From NCBI RefSeq assembly GCF_000013665.1, contig NC_007912.1:930001-994000 (forward strand): a stretch of 64,000 bases of DNA, written 5' to 3'. This stretch comes from Saccharophagus degradans 2-40. GTDB lineage: Bacteria > Pseudomonadota > Gammaproteobacteria > Pseudomonadales > Cellvibrionaceae. A program made the translations under genes and the position numbers. The notes under the pieces were generated by a model, which ran no database searches, had not been told where the DNA came from, and saw only the letters and a list, made by a program, of their open reading frames with translations. Positions 27,538-35,468 of this stretch are shown one piece after another. Numbering within the stretch: the first letter of the stretch is position 1; every line of letters begins with the position of its first letter.

Positions 27538-28608
27538 ATGAGCCAACACGAAATTCAAAATATTGTGAGTGAACATTTGCCCACGCTTTTGCAGTGGGTA
27601 CAAACACAGGCAGCGGAACATTTTGGCGAGCAGCTTAAAAATAAATCAGTTAGCTTGGTGCCGGTGCCCGGCGACGCAGGCTTTCGCCATTATTTTAGGT
27701 TGAATAATGCACCACAAGCGCTGCTGGCGGTATTTGCGCCGCCGGCAACCGAGAAAAATAAACAGTTTGTAGCAGTAGCCAATTACTTATCTGCGCAGGG
27801 TGTACGTGTACCTAAGGTGTTAGCGGCAGACTACGAGCGCGGTTATTTATTGATCGAAGATTTTGGCGATGCGTTACTGCAACCCTTGCTTACCGCCGAT
27901 ACGGTGCAAGGGTTATACGGTGAGGTGTTAATGGCGTTGCTACATATGCAGGCCGCCCCCGCGCAAACCGATATTTTTGTTAGCTATTCCGAGCAGCTGT
28001 TGCGTACCGAGTTGAACGTATTCCGCGAATGGTTTGTTGAAGGCATGCTTGGTTATGCGTTAACGCAAGCCGATGAAGGTATTGTGGGTGATGCATTTGA
28101 TACTTTAGTGCACAGCGCTTTAGGCCAGCCGCAGGTAATTGTGCACCGCGACTTTCACTCGCGCAATATTCTTATCGCCCAAACACCTAGTGGCTGCGAA
28201 GCGCCCGCCTTTATTGATTTTCAAGATGCTGTGCTCGGCCCAATCACTTACGATTTAGTTAGCTTGCTAAAAGATTGTTATATCAAATGGCCTGCAGACC
28301 AAGTTGAGCAGTGGGCGCTGGCCTACGGTAATTTATTATTAGATGCGGGGCTTATTCCGCCTGTGTCGCAGGCTAAATTTTTAAGCTGGTTTGACCTAAT
28401 GGGCTTGCAGCGTCACATTAAGGTGTTGGGGGTGTTTTCGAGGCTTTATTTGCGCGACGGTAAAGCGGCCTATTTAAAAGATTTACCCCTAGTGGTGGAA
28501 TATGTGCGCACTACCTTGGTTAAATACCCGCAATTGGCCCCGTTTGCGGACTGGTTTGACGCAGCCCTAATGCCGCTTATAAAGCAGCGAGCGTGGTTTA
28601 CCCAATAA
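27538..28608 (+). CDS. amgK: N-acetylmuramate/N-acetylglucosamine kinase AmgK
   Basis: 356-residue aminoglycoside-phosphotransferase-fold kinase. With its partner MurU just downstream it is best called AmgK, which phosphorylates MurNAc and GlcNAc at the anomeric carbon in cytoplasmic peptidoglycan recycling, bypassing de novo (fosfomycin-sensitive) UDP-MurNAc synthesis. It has a nucleotide loop PGDAGFRHYFRL, the Brenner motif HRDFHSRNIL with catalytic Asp, and the metal-binding FIDFQDAVLGP. Position next to lptD is the same as in Pseudomonas. The gap to murU is 39 bp. Confidence 0.92.
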   Translation: MSQHEIQNIVSEHLPTLLQWVQTQAAEHFGEQLKNKSVSLVPVPGDAGFRHYFRLNNAPQALLAVFAPPATEKNKQFVAVANYLSAQGVRVPKVLAADYERGYLLIEDFGDALLQPLLTADTVQGLYGEVLMALLHMQAAPAQTDIFVSYSEQLLRTELNVFREWFVEGMLGYALTQADEGIVGDAFDTLVHSALGQPQVIVHRDFHSRNILIAQTPSGCEAPAFIDFQDAVLGPITYDLVSLLKDCYIKWPADQVEQWALAYGNLLLDAGLIPPVSQAKFLSWFDLMGLQRHIKVLGVFSRLYLRDGKAAYLKDLPLVVEYVRTTLVKYPQLAPFADWFDAALMPLIKQRAWFTQ

Positions 28609-28647
28609 TAATGCGCTTAAGTCTCTAGCGCGAATACCGAGTTACAC

Positions 28648-29340
28648 ATGCAAATACGTACCGCAATGATACTGGCGGCGGGTGAAGGCCGGCGAATGCG
28701 CCCGCTTACCCTCACAACCCCCAAGCCACTGCTAGTGGCGGGCGATAAACCACTTATAGAGCACCACATTTGCAAGTTGGTGGCGGCCGGCATAACGCGC
28801 ATTGTTATTAACTTGGCGTATTTGGGCAGTAAAATTGAGCAGGCGTTAGGTTGTGGGGAGCGCTTTGGTGCCCAATTGCTGTACTCCTACGAGCCCAATC
28901 CGCTGGAAACGGCTGGTGCTATTAATCACGCGCTGGACTTGTTGGGCAGCGAACCTTTCTTACTTGTAAATGGCGATATATATACCGATTTAGACTTCAA
29001 CTTGTTATGTGCAGCGCCTCTGCCGGCCAATATGCTGGGCCGGTTGGTGCTTGTGACCAACCCATCGCACAACCCTAGTGGTGACTTTGAAGTGCTTGCC
29101 GACGGCTTGCTGGCAGCAAAAGGGGCGGGTGGTACGGCTGCGACATTTAGCGGTGTGAGCATTTTGGCGCCCGAGCTAATTCGCACTTATCCGCAGTGCC
29201 GAGAAACATTCCCTTTGAAAGAAGTATTCGATTACGGCATTAAGCGCGGGGTGCTGCAGGGGCAAATCTACTCGGGGTGGTGGACCGATGTGGGCACCCC
29301 AGAGCGACTGGCGCAAATTAATGCGCTGCTTAATAAGTAG
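28648..29340 (+). CDS. murU: N-acetylmuramate-1-phosphate uridylyltransferase MurU
   Basis: 230-residue nucleotidyltransferase that makes UDP-MurNAc from MurNAc-1-phosphate and UTP, the step after AmgK. The N-terminal nucleotide-binding signature is MILAAGEGRRMRPLT with KPLL, the metal-binding site is NGDIYTD, and the C-terminal part has FSGVSIL, PLKEVFD and WTDVGTPERL. Length is that of MurU rather than of longer GlmU or glucose-1-phosphate enzymes. It is co-transcribed with amgK. Confidence 0.94.
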   Translation: MQIRTAMILAAGEGRRMRPLTLTTPKPLLVAGDKPLIEHHICKLVAAGITRIVINLAYLGSKIEQALGCGERFGAQLLYSYEPNPLETAGAINHALDLLGSEPFLLVNGDIYTDLDFNLLCAAPLPANMLGRLVLVTNPSHNPSGDFEVLADGLLAAKGAGGTAATFSGVSILAPELIRTYPQCRETFPLKEVFDYGIKRGVLQGQIYSGWWTDVGTPERLAQINALLNK

Positions 29341-29396
29341 CAGAGGCGTGCTGTTACAAATACGTCAGTCAAAACAGGTCTTTTTAGTTTTTTAAC

Positions 29397-29416
29397 CTTA
29401 GGTGTTCGAACCTAAG
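29397..29416. repeat. Inverted repeat CTTAGGT/ACCTAAG
   Basis: A 7-bp inverted repeat with a 6-nt loop (GTTCGA) about 130 bp before the DUF2807 gene. It could be an operator or a weak hairpin after murU; no U-run follows. Confidence 0.35.
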
Positions 29417-29547
29417 CGCTAAAACCCGCCACTTAAAACAATAAAAATAATTGAATCCAAATACTCCCCCATACGCATCTAAAGATTAAATAGCGCGGTA
29501 CTCGCGCAAATGGATTATTCATAAAGGTTTACTTCGGGAGAATCGGC

Positions 29548-30369
29548 ATGGCTGTTGCCAATCATTTAAATTTAAGGGTATTACCGCGCGGCTTAGTTAG
29601 GGTTGTTGCCGCATTTATGTTGTTTGTTGGGCTTGCCGCTGCGGCGATTGCTGAAAATCGCGTAACTAAAGTAGTGCCTATAGAGGCTGTGGAAGCAATT
29701 ACCTTAACCGGTGCTGCAGAGTTAATTATTCGGCAGGGTGAAGCTGCGAGTTTGGAAGTGCGCGCACCCGTGGATGTGCTTGCAAATATTAAGGTGGAGC
29801 AAGCTGATTCGCGACTGATACTGGGGCAAAAACAAAGCAAATCGTTTTGGTCGTGGTTTGGCTCTAAAAACGAAAGTAGCGACGTTACATTTATTGTAAC
29901 GGTTAAAAATCTATCGGCCTTAAATGTGGCGGGTGCAGCAAGGGTTCGGCTAGATTCGCTCAACAGCCCTCAGCTAATGCTCGAGCTAACTGGCGCCGCC
30001 CAAATGCATATAGGCAACGCGGTGCTAGAGCGTTTACAGGTAAACCTTACCGGAGCGAGCCGTTGTAATATCGATGCGCTAAGTGCTCACTTCACTGGTA
30101 TTCAGTTGGTGGGTGCTTCGCAAATGCAGGTGAATGGTGGCGATACCGTTGAATTGAATGTGGAATCTGTGGGGGCGAGTCGATTGCGTGCAGATGCTTT
30201 CAAAGCTGTGACAGCCAAGGTGCACGCGGTGGGGGCTTCGCAGGCAACGGTATATGCAAGTAAAGCATTAACTGCCAACGCAACGGGCGCGTCTAATATT
30301 CGCTATGCGGGGGAGCCTGTTAATGTTCAGGCAGACACTGCCGGGGCAAGTAAGGTGGGCAGCCTGTAG
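29548..30369 (+). CDS. Secreted head GIN (DUF2807) domain protein
   Basis: 273-residue exported protein of unknown function. A hydrophobic signal (VVAAFMLFVGLAAAAIAEN) is followed by a DUF2807 domain. About eight near-regular rungs carry a GA-A/S motif: TGAAELII, AGAARVRL, TGAAQMHI, TGASRCNI, VGASQMQV, VGASRLRA, VGASQATV, TGASNIRY and AGASKVG. These imply a right-handed beta helix. Such proteins are common in Bacteroidetes and marine bacteria and are thought to be surface or periplasmic. An AT-rich leader of about 200 bp precedes it. Confidence 0.8.
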   Translation: MAVANHLNLRVLPRGLVRVVAAFMLFVGLAAAAIAENRVTKVVPIEAVEAITLTGAAELIIRQGEAASLEVRAPVDVLANIKVEQADSRLILGQKQSKSFWSWFGSKNESSDVTFIVTVKNLSALNVAGAARVRLDSLNSPQLMLELTGAAQMHIGNAVLERLQVNLTGASRCNIDALSAHFTGIQLVGASQMQVNGGDTVELNVESVGASRLRADAFKAVTAKVHAVGASQATVYASKALTANATGASNIRYAGEPVNVQADTAGASKVGSL

Positions 30370-30380
30370 AGTATGGCAGC

Positions 30381-30809
30381 TTAGCCAGCTGCCATGTTGT
30401 AGCCAGATGTTTTGGTGTTGCCAAATCGGTTAAGCATGGAAAGTATGGTGTTTTCTTTGTGTGCGCAGTGAGTAAGCAGCGCGTAAATTTTGCCGTACTC
30501 GCCTGCATAAGCAAGGCCATCTTCACGGTAGTGAAACTGCATATAAAATTCGTGGATGGTTTTGCCTGTAACCTGCATATCCGCAGCAAAAATGGTAAAT
30601 ATACGCGCGAGCTGAGGAATATTTTGTGCTTCAAGCTGCAGCTGTGGGTAATAGTCCCTGTTAGATTTCATTATATGAGAAAGAATAAATGACTTATTCT
30701 CCATAAGTATTTCTTTTGCTTCCTCGCTTCTGAAACCTGCCTCTTTGATGCTTTCTATTAGCTGTGTCAAATGATTGTGGCTTAATTCGAAGTCCATTAA
30801 ATTACTCAT
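30381..30809 (-). CDS. Helical protein of unknown function
   Basis: 142-residue cytoplasmic protein, not recognised. Start ATG 30809 is chosen because the purine-rich GAGGTGGGA lies directly upstream; a GTG at 30815 overlaps that ribosome site. Predicted to be almost all helix (HNHLTQLIESIKEAGF, EEAKEILMENKSFILSHIMKS), with aromatic clusters in the middle (IHEFYMQFHYREDGLAYAGEYGKIYALL). It has no signal peptide, no membrane segment, and no obvious catalytic motif. It is convergent with the DUF2807 gene, 11 bp apart. Confidence 0.6.
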   Translation of the reverse strand: MSNLMDFELSHNHLTQLIESIKEAGFRSEEAKEILMENKSFILSHIMKSNRDYYPQLQLEAQNIPQLARIFTIFAADMQVTGKTIHEFYMQFHYREDGLAYAGEYGKIYALLTHCAHKENTILSMLNRFGNTKTSGYNMAAG

Positions 30810-30882
30810 TCCCACCTCTTGTGTATCTACAAATTAATTGTCTATAAAACCAACAGTTGTGGAAAAGTGTAGTCGTAGAGTG

Positions 30883-30908
30883 AAGGCCGTGCAGTGGCTG
30901 CAGGCCTT
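30883..30908 (-). repeat. Hairpin downstream of the DUF3530 gene
   Basis: AAGGCC and GGCCTT enclose an inner GCAG/CTGC stem with a 3-nt loop. It lies between the DUF3530 gene end and the next minus-strand gene. No U-run follows on the minus strand, so a terminator role is uncertain. Confidence 0.4.
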
Positions 30909-31009
30909 GTAGTTAGCCGGTTTTTAGAACAATTAGCAGCAAAAAAAGGCTGCGCGCAAAAAAACTGGTTTTATCCACTGCTTTGGCATCTAACTCCTTT
31001 GCGCCAGTG

Positions 31010-31975
31010 CTAGCCATCAATTTCAACACCCTTCGCATACTTGTTTAAAAAGCCGCGCACACGACGGGTTAATCTGTTTTCTCCTTCCTGCCAGTTTGCC
31101 GATGGCTCGAGCAATTTGGATTGATGGTAATGGGCAATGCGGTTTTTCTTGGCGGCCATTTTGCGTTGGTCGGGTTCTGTTGCATCTAAAACGTGGTCGC
31201 CAAAAAAGATATCCATCACGGGTAGCGAGCGGTCTGTTAAATATTCCGTTAGGTTGTCATCTGCCCCTTCTATACCGTTGCGAGCATTTACCATAATAAG
31301 GGCTCGAATTGGGCGGTCGATAATTGCTGTCGCTCGGGATCGGCCGCCACTAGGTAGGTTGTTTGGGCGGCTAGTGGAAAGTTGAGATAAATATTGCACC
31401 GAACGCGAAGCCCCCACACCGTGAGCAAGAATCACAATATTGTATTGGCCGCGCTTGTTTAGGTAGCTCATAGCCGCTTTCATCCGCTCAATGACGATTG
31501 GCTCGGTAGGAGGAGGGGTTGGCTTAGAGGGCGGCGTTGTATCGCCTGATGGCCTAGCTGGCGGCGGTGTTTCGGCAGGATTAGGCAGCGAAATAGACAG
31601 TGTGGACCAGCCGTGATCTGGCAAAGATTGGCGCAATGCGCGAATGGTGTAGGGCCAGTCGGCGGTTTGCCCTTCGCCGTGCACAATCAAAATGGCGCCA
31701 AATGGGTTGCCGCTCCTATCAGGCTCCCAAAGCGAGATGAATTTCTCGCCTGCGGCATTTAGCCAAACAATGGCATCTTCGCCGAGCTCTTCTGAGAGCA
31801 AGCGTTCGGCTTGTTTGTTGGTGTCGGGTACGGCTCTGGGTGGTGGCGGCTTAGGTTTAGTCTGTTCTTGCTGGGCTGTGTCTTCCTCTTGGGCCAGTGC
31901 TAGATGTGATGTAGCGCTAAAGCATAGGGTGATGATAAGGGCGCGTGAGAAAAAGTGGTTTAGGCGTATCTTCAT
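31010..31975 (-). CDS. DUF3530 family secreted alpha/beta-hydrolase-like protein
   Basis: 321-residue DUF3530 protein. A signal peptide ([18 protein letters not shown]) is followed by a Pro-rich linker and an alpha/beta-hydrolase-like core: [15 protein letters not shown] near the oxyanion region and [15 protein letters not shown] where GxSxG would lie. The serine nucleophile position reads HGVGA, so a classical Ser catalytic centre appears missing. The family occurs across gammaproteobacteria with no known function. It is divergent from rpe. Confidence 0.8.
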   Translation of the reverse strand: MKIRLNHFFSRALIITLCFSATSHLALAQEEDTAQQEQTKPKPPPPRAVPDTNKQAERLLSEELGEDAIVWLNAAGEKFISLWEPDRSGNPFGAILIVHGEGQTADWPYTIRALRQSLPDHGWSTLSISLPNPAETPPPARPSGDTTPPSKPTPPPTEPIVIERMKAAMSYLNKRGQYNIVILAHGVGASRSVQYLSQLSTSRPNNLPSGGRSRATAIIDRPIRALIMVNARNGIEGADDNLTEYLTDRSLPVMDIFFGDHVLDATEPDQRKMAAKKNRIAHYHQSKLLEPSANWQEGENRLTRRVRGFLNKYAKGVEIDG

Positions 31976-32023
31976 ATTAAGTACAATGCTTTTACATTTA
32001 TATTCTTAAGTATTGGTACACAG

Positions 32024-32710
32024 ATGAGCATCCCGCAAGCGAAACGCGACTTTAAAATTGCCCCATCCATACTTTCTGCCGATTTTGCCCGTTTAGGCGA
32101 AGAAGTTGATGCCGTTTTAAAGGCAGGAGCCGATTTTGTACATTTCGATGTAATGGACAACCACTACGTGCCTAACCTCACGTTTGGCCCTATGGTGTGT
32201 AAGGCGCTGCGCAATTACGGTATTACCGCACCTATCGATGTGCACCTTATGGTAGACCCTGTAGATGATTTGGTGAAAACCTTCGCCGATGCGGGCGCTA
32301 CCTATATTTCGTTCCACCCCGACGCTTCGCGCCATGCCGATCGTACCGTTAAACTTATTCGCGATTTGGGCTGCAAGCCGGGCGTTGTGCTTAACCCTGC
32401 AGTAACCCTTGAATCGGTTAAGCACCTGCTTGATCAAGTAGATATGTTGCTGCTTATGTCGGTTAACCCTGGGTTTGGTGGACAAAAGTTTATTCCTTAC
32501 ACCTTAGATAAGTTAAAAGAGGCGCGTGCACGCTTGGATGACGCTGGCTTAGAGGCGCGTTTAGAGGTAGATGGCGGCGTGTCGACGGCTAACATTGCCG
32601 ATGTGGCGCGGGCGGGTGCCGATACCTTTGTTGCCGGTTCCGCTATCTTCGGCGCGCAGAATTACGAGTCCGTAATTAAGCAAATGCGTGATACACTCGC
32701 TCAGCTATAA
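32024..32710 (+). CDS. rpe: Ribulose-phosphate 3-epimerase
   Basis: 228-residue TIM-barrel enzyme converting ribulose 5-phosphate to xylulose 5-phosphate in the pentose phosphate pathway. Signatures are [34 protein letters not shown] with metal-binding His and Asp, [19 protein letters not shown], and EVDGGVS with the second catalytic Asp. Length is standard. In Pseudomonas rpe and gph precede trpE; no gph is found here. Confidence 0.98.
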   Translation: MSIPQAKRDFKIAPSILSADFARLGEEVDAVLKAGADFVHFDVMDNHYVPNLTFGPMVCKALRNYGITAPIDVHLMVDPVDDLVKTFADAGATYISFHPDASRHADRTVKLIRDLGCKPGVVLNPAVTLESVKHLLDQVDMLLLMSVNPGFGGQKFIPYTLDKLKEARARLDDAGLEARLEVDGGVSTANIADVARAGADTFVAGSAIFGAQNYESVIKQMRDTLAQL

Positions 32711-32799
32711 GCAGCTCTCAATTGAGCTTCTATTTGGGCTAAGGCGTTTGTTTTAGCCTGAGCTTCACTCAAATAACTTGGTTTTGTAAAAATAGTCCC

Positions 32800-32877
32800 A
32801 TGTGTATATGTCATAACCTTTCTCAATGCAGCAATTTACGTGTTTTACCCCGCCGTTGGTGGCGATGGCAAGGCTAA
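32800..32877 (+). CDS. trpL: trpE leader peptide
   Basis: A 25-codon reading frame ends in Arg-Arg-Trp-Trp-Arg-Trp-Gln-Gly-stop, with three Trp codons in the last six sense codons, placed 53 bp before trpE. This is the hallmark of ribosome-mediated trp attenuation. No clear Shine-Dalgarno precedes the ATG at 32800. The Trp codons lie inside a hairpin arm (GGTGGC 32858-32863 with GCCACC 32879-32884), as expected for the 1:2 structure. Confidence 0.75.
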   Translation: MCICHNLSQCSNLRVLPRRWWRWQG

Positions 32878-32886
32878 TGCCACCCC

Positions 32887-32919
32887 TGTTTACAAGCCGT
32901 TTGGTAAAACAACTTTTTT
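32887..32919 (+). terminator. Candidate trp attenuator hairpin
   Basis: TGTTTAC (32887-32893) can pair with GTAAAACA (32904-32911, one bulge) and is followed by TTTTTT at 32914-32919, 12 bp before trpE. It would act as the terminator of the trpL attenuator. The stem is AT-rich and weak, so the exact structure is uncertain. Confidence 0.5.
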
Positions 32920-32930
32920 GAGATTACATT

Positions 32931-34412
32931 ATGACTCCTGAACTATTTGCTCAATATTGCGACGAGGGTTACAACCGTATTCCGGTAACCCGTGAAGTGC
33001 TCGCAGACACAGAAACACCGCTTTCCGCGTACCTTAAATTGGCCCATGGCCCATACACCTACTTGTTTGAATCTGTGCAAGGCGGTGAAAAATGGGGGCG
33101 TTATTCCATTATTGGTTTACCAGCTAAATATCGGCTTGAGGTGCGCGGTCGCACTGTTACTGAATTCAGTGGTAATGAGGTTGTTGCTACTGCAGAAGCT
33201 GCCGACCCGCTCGATTATGTATCGGCATTCCAAAAGCGATTTAATGTCCCCGAGCTTGAGGGCTTACCGGTATTTTCTGGCGGGCTTGTAGGTTATTTTG
33301 CTTACGACTGCGTGCGCTACATAGAGCCCAAGCTGTACCCCAGTGTGCCACACGATGAAATAGGTACTCCCGATGTACTGCTTATGGTGTCGGACGAACT
33401 ACTGGTTTTTGATAACCTGCGCGGTAAGTTGCATTTAATTGTGCACGCAAACCCAGAAAACGGTGAAACCTTTGCGAGCGCGCAGGCGCGGCTAGATGCA
33501 TTGGAAGCCGGTTTACAAAAAAGTTTACCCGCCTTGGCTAGTCATGTAACTACTGAGCAGGCGATGGGCAAAACCCGCTGCGAGGCAGACTTTGTGTCCA
33601 GTTACGGCGAAGAAAACTTTAAGCGCGATGTCGATAAAATTAAAGACTACGTATTAGCTGGCGATACGATGCAGGTTGTGGTGTCGCAGCGTATGAGCCT
33701 GCCTTTTACTTCCGAGCCGCTTAATTTATACCGCGCATTGCGCTGTTTAAATCCGTCACCTTATATGTACTTTCTAAATTTGGGTGACCACCATATTGTG
33801 GGCTCCAGCCCAGAAATTTTGGCTCGCTTGCAAAATAACGAAGTGACGGTACGGCCTATTGCAGGTACACGTCGGCGCGGTTACAGCGATGCAGAAGACA
33901 AAGCCTTAGAAAAAGAATTGGTTAACGACCCCAAAGAGATCGCCGAGCATCTTATGCTTATCGATTTGGGGCGCAACGATGTAGGTCGTGTTGCTCAAGT
34001 AGGAACAGTCGACCTCACCGAGAAGATGGTCGTTGAGCGCTTTTCGCATGTTATGCACATTACTTCTAATGTAACCGGCCAGCTAAAAGAGGGCTTGGAT
34101 GCAATGGATGTGCTGCGCGCGACTTTGCCAGCGGGTACCTTGTCTGGCGCGCCTAAAATCCGAGCAATGGAGATTATTGACGAGCTAGAGCCGGTTAAGC
34201 GCGGTATTTATGGCGGGGCAGTAGGTTATTTATCATGGAAAGGAGATATGGATACTGCCATTGCTATTCGCACCGCTGTTATTAAAGATGAAAAGCTTTA
34301 TGTGCAGGCTGGCGCCGGTGTGGTGGCCGATTCTCAGCCAGCACTAGAGTGGAAAGAAACCATGAACAAGGCGCGGGCAATATTTAGCGCAGTAGATTGG
34401 GTACAGAAGTAG
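32931..34412 (+). CDS. trpE: Anthranilate synthase component I
   Basis: 493-residue chorismate-binding enzyme that, with TrpG glutamine amidotransferase, makes anthranilate for tryptophan. The N-terminal regulatory region carries an L-F-E-S-V version of the Trp-binding LLES motif ([20 protein letters not shown]). The C-terminal catalytic part has [49 protein letters not shown] and [10 protein letters not shown]. Length is typical. It is preceded by a Trp-codon leader, and its partner trpGDC lies 7.6 kb away. Confidence 0.98.
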   Translation: MTPELFAQYCDEGYNRIPVTREVLADTETPLSAYLKLAHGPYTYLFESVQGGEKWGRYSIIGLPAKYRLEVRGRTVTEFSGNEVVATAEAADPLDYVSAFQKRFNVPELEGLPVFSGGLVGYFAYDCVRYIEPKLYPSVPHDEIGTPDVLLMVSDELLVFDNLRGKLHLIVHANPENGETFASAQARLDALEAGLQKSLPALASHVTTEQAMGKTRCEADFVSSYGEENFKRDVDKIKDYVLAGDTMQVVVSQRMSLPFTSEPLNLYRALRCLNPSPYMYFLNLGDHHIVGSSPEILARLQNNEVTVRPIAGTRRRGYSDAEDKALEKELVNDPKEIAEHLMLIDLGRNDVGRVAQVGTVDLTEKMVVERFSHVMHITSNVTGQLKEGLDAMDVLRATLPAGTLSGAPKIRAMEIIDELEPVKRGIYGGAVGYLSWKGDMDTAIAIRTAVIKDEKLYVQAGAGVVADSQPALEWKETMNKARAIFSAVDWVQK

Positions 34413-34553
34413 CCTTTCGCGCATGTTTAGGTAAACGCGTAGCCAAAAAGTGCGAGCCGTACATATTTATTTGGTACACTTGGGCAGTTAGACAAGGTGA
34501 CACAAGGAATGCGTTAGCATTAACACCTTTAAATCGACGATAGAGGACAGGTT

Positions 34554-35282
34554 TTGGAGCAGAAGGTTGCTAATATAGCTGGGGCAAAGGCATCCAGCGA
34601 TGCGCGTATCGAAAAAATGTCGGAGATTCATCGGTTTAGCCATGCTGAGCTAGATAGCCTTAAAATTTTGTACCCCAGCGGTGCAAACGATCTTCGTCTT
34701 AAGGTTTTTCGCGATTTGCGCACTCGGGTATACGCAAGCGCGCCGGGTAAAAACTTTACCTGTATGGTTACGTCGGTTGTGCCAGATGGCGGTTGCACCT
34801 ATGTGGTTAACAACCTAGCTGCCGCAATTGCACTGGATAAAACCCGCACTTCTCTAGTAGTCGATTGTAACTTCTACGCGCCATCTGCCGACTCGCTTAT
34901 TGTTACCGATACCGATGTAGGGTTAACCGATTACTTAGATTCGGCAGACATGGGCGTTGAATCGATAGTTTATGCTTCGGGTATTCCTCGCGTGCGAGTG
35001 ATTCCTGCTGGTGGCAATACCGAAGGCGCGACTGAGCGTCTTTCCTCTATGCGTATGCATGCTTTTTTGGATGAGCTAAAAACGCGTTATTCTGATCGCT
35101 ATATTCTTATTGATGCACCTGCAGTGGGTGAGTACGCGGCAGATACTCGCATTATGGCGTCGCTGTGTGATTTCGTTCTATTGGTTGTGCCTTATGGCAA
35201 GGTGACCGAAGCACAGATCCGATCAGCCGTAGATGCAATTGGTGAGAAGCGTTTGGTGGGAATGGTCTTTAACCATATGTAG
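34554..35282 (+). CDS. CpsD/CapB-like ATPase with degenerate P-loop
   Basis: 242-residue protein of the MinD/BY-kinase fold found in exopolysaccharide loci. Alignment by eye to tyrosine autokinases places SVVPDGGCT at the Walker A loop: the invariant Lys is Cys81, and the usual GEGKS is lost. A' (LVVDCN, 101-106) and Walker B (ILIDAPA, 184-190) are kept. There is no C-terminal tyrosine cluster. It is likely a non-catalytic or altered partner in capsule or EPS export. The TTG start at 34554 has AGAGGA upstream; an ATG at 34617 is the alternative. It faces prsR-prsK across a strong terminator. Confidence 0.75.
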   Translation: MEQKVANIAGAKASSDARIEKMSEIHRFSHAELDSLKILYPSGANDLRLKVFRDLRTRVYASAPGKNFTCMVTSVVPDGGCTYVVNNLAAAIALDKTRTSLVVDCNFYAPSADSLIVTDTDVGLTDYLDSADMGVESIVYASGIPRVRVIPAGGNTEGATERLSSMRMHAFLDELKTRYSDRYILIDAPAVGEYAADTRIMASLCDFVLLVVPYGKVTEAQIRSAVDAIGEKRLVGMVFNHM

Positions 35283-35319
35283 CTTAGGCCCATAGCCTAC
35301 AGCTTAGTTAACACGTTAT

Positions 35320-35344
35320 GAGGGGCTTGGCCCCTCATTTTGTT
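35320..35344 (+). terminator. Terminator after CpsD-like gene
   Basis: Perfect 7-bp stem GAGGGGC / GCCCCTC with a 3-nt loop, followed by ATTTTGTTTG. Confidence 0.9.
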
Positions 35345-35400
35345 TGTATCATCTGCTCTACTTTGTTCGTGCCATCCTTGGCACAGAATGTTTTCATAGT

Positions 35401-35431
35401 GCTAACAGCTAACAGCTAACAGCTAACAGCC
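35401..35431. repeat. Tandem heptamer repeat (GCTAACA)x4
   Basis: Four perfect head-to-tail copies of GCTAACA, followed by a partial GC. It lies between convergent genes, and a CCCAT/ATGGG hairpin at 35437-35449 just after it may terminate prsR on the minus strand. The motif is related to the clusters near 8830, 20270 and 60783. Confidence 0.8.
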
Positions 35432-35468
35432 AAAACCCATTTAATGGGGCTTTTCCGGCTAACAATAG

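Noticed and set aside
29397-29416. T-arm-like GTTCGAACC suggesting a tRNA
   Set aside because: No acceptor, D or anticodon stems can be formed around it.
32826-32921. 31-codon frame overlapping the trp leader and ending just before trpE
   Set aside because: It lacks Trp codons and a ribosome site; the other frame with three Trp codons explains the region better.
34498-34512. Sigma-54 promoter TGACAC-N5-ATGC before the CpsD-like gene
   Set aside because: Spacing fits, but the essential GG of the -24 box reads GA and the -12 box has a further mismatch; another candidate at 34472 has the wrong spacing.
35401-35431. CRISPR-like array
   Set aside because: Direct tandem heptamers with no spacers and no cas genes nearby.
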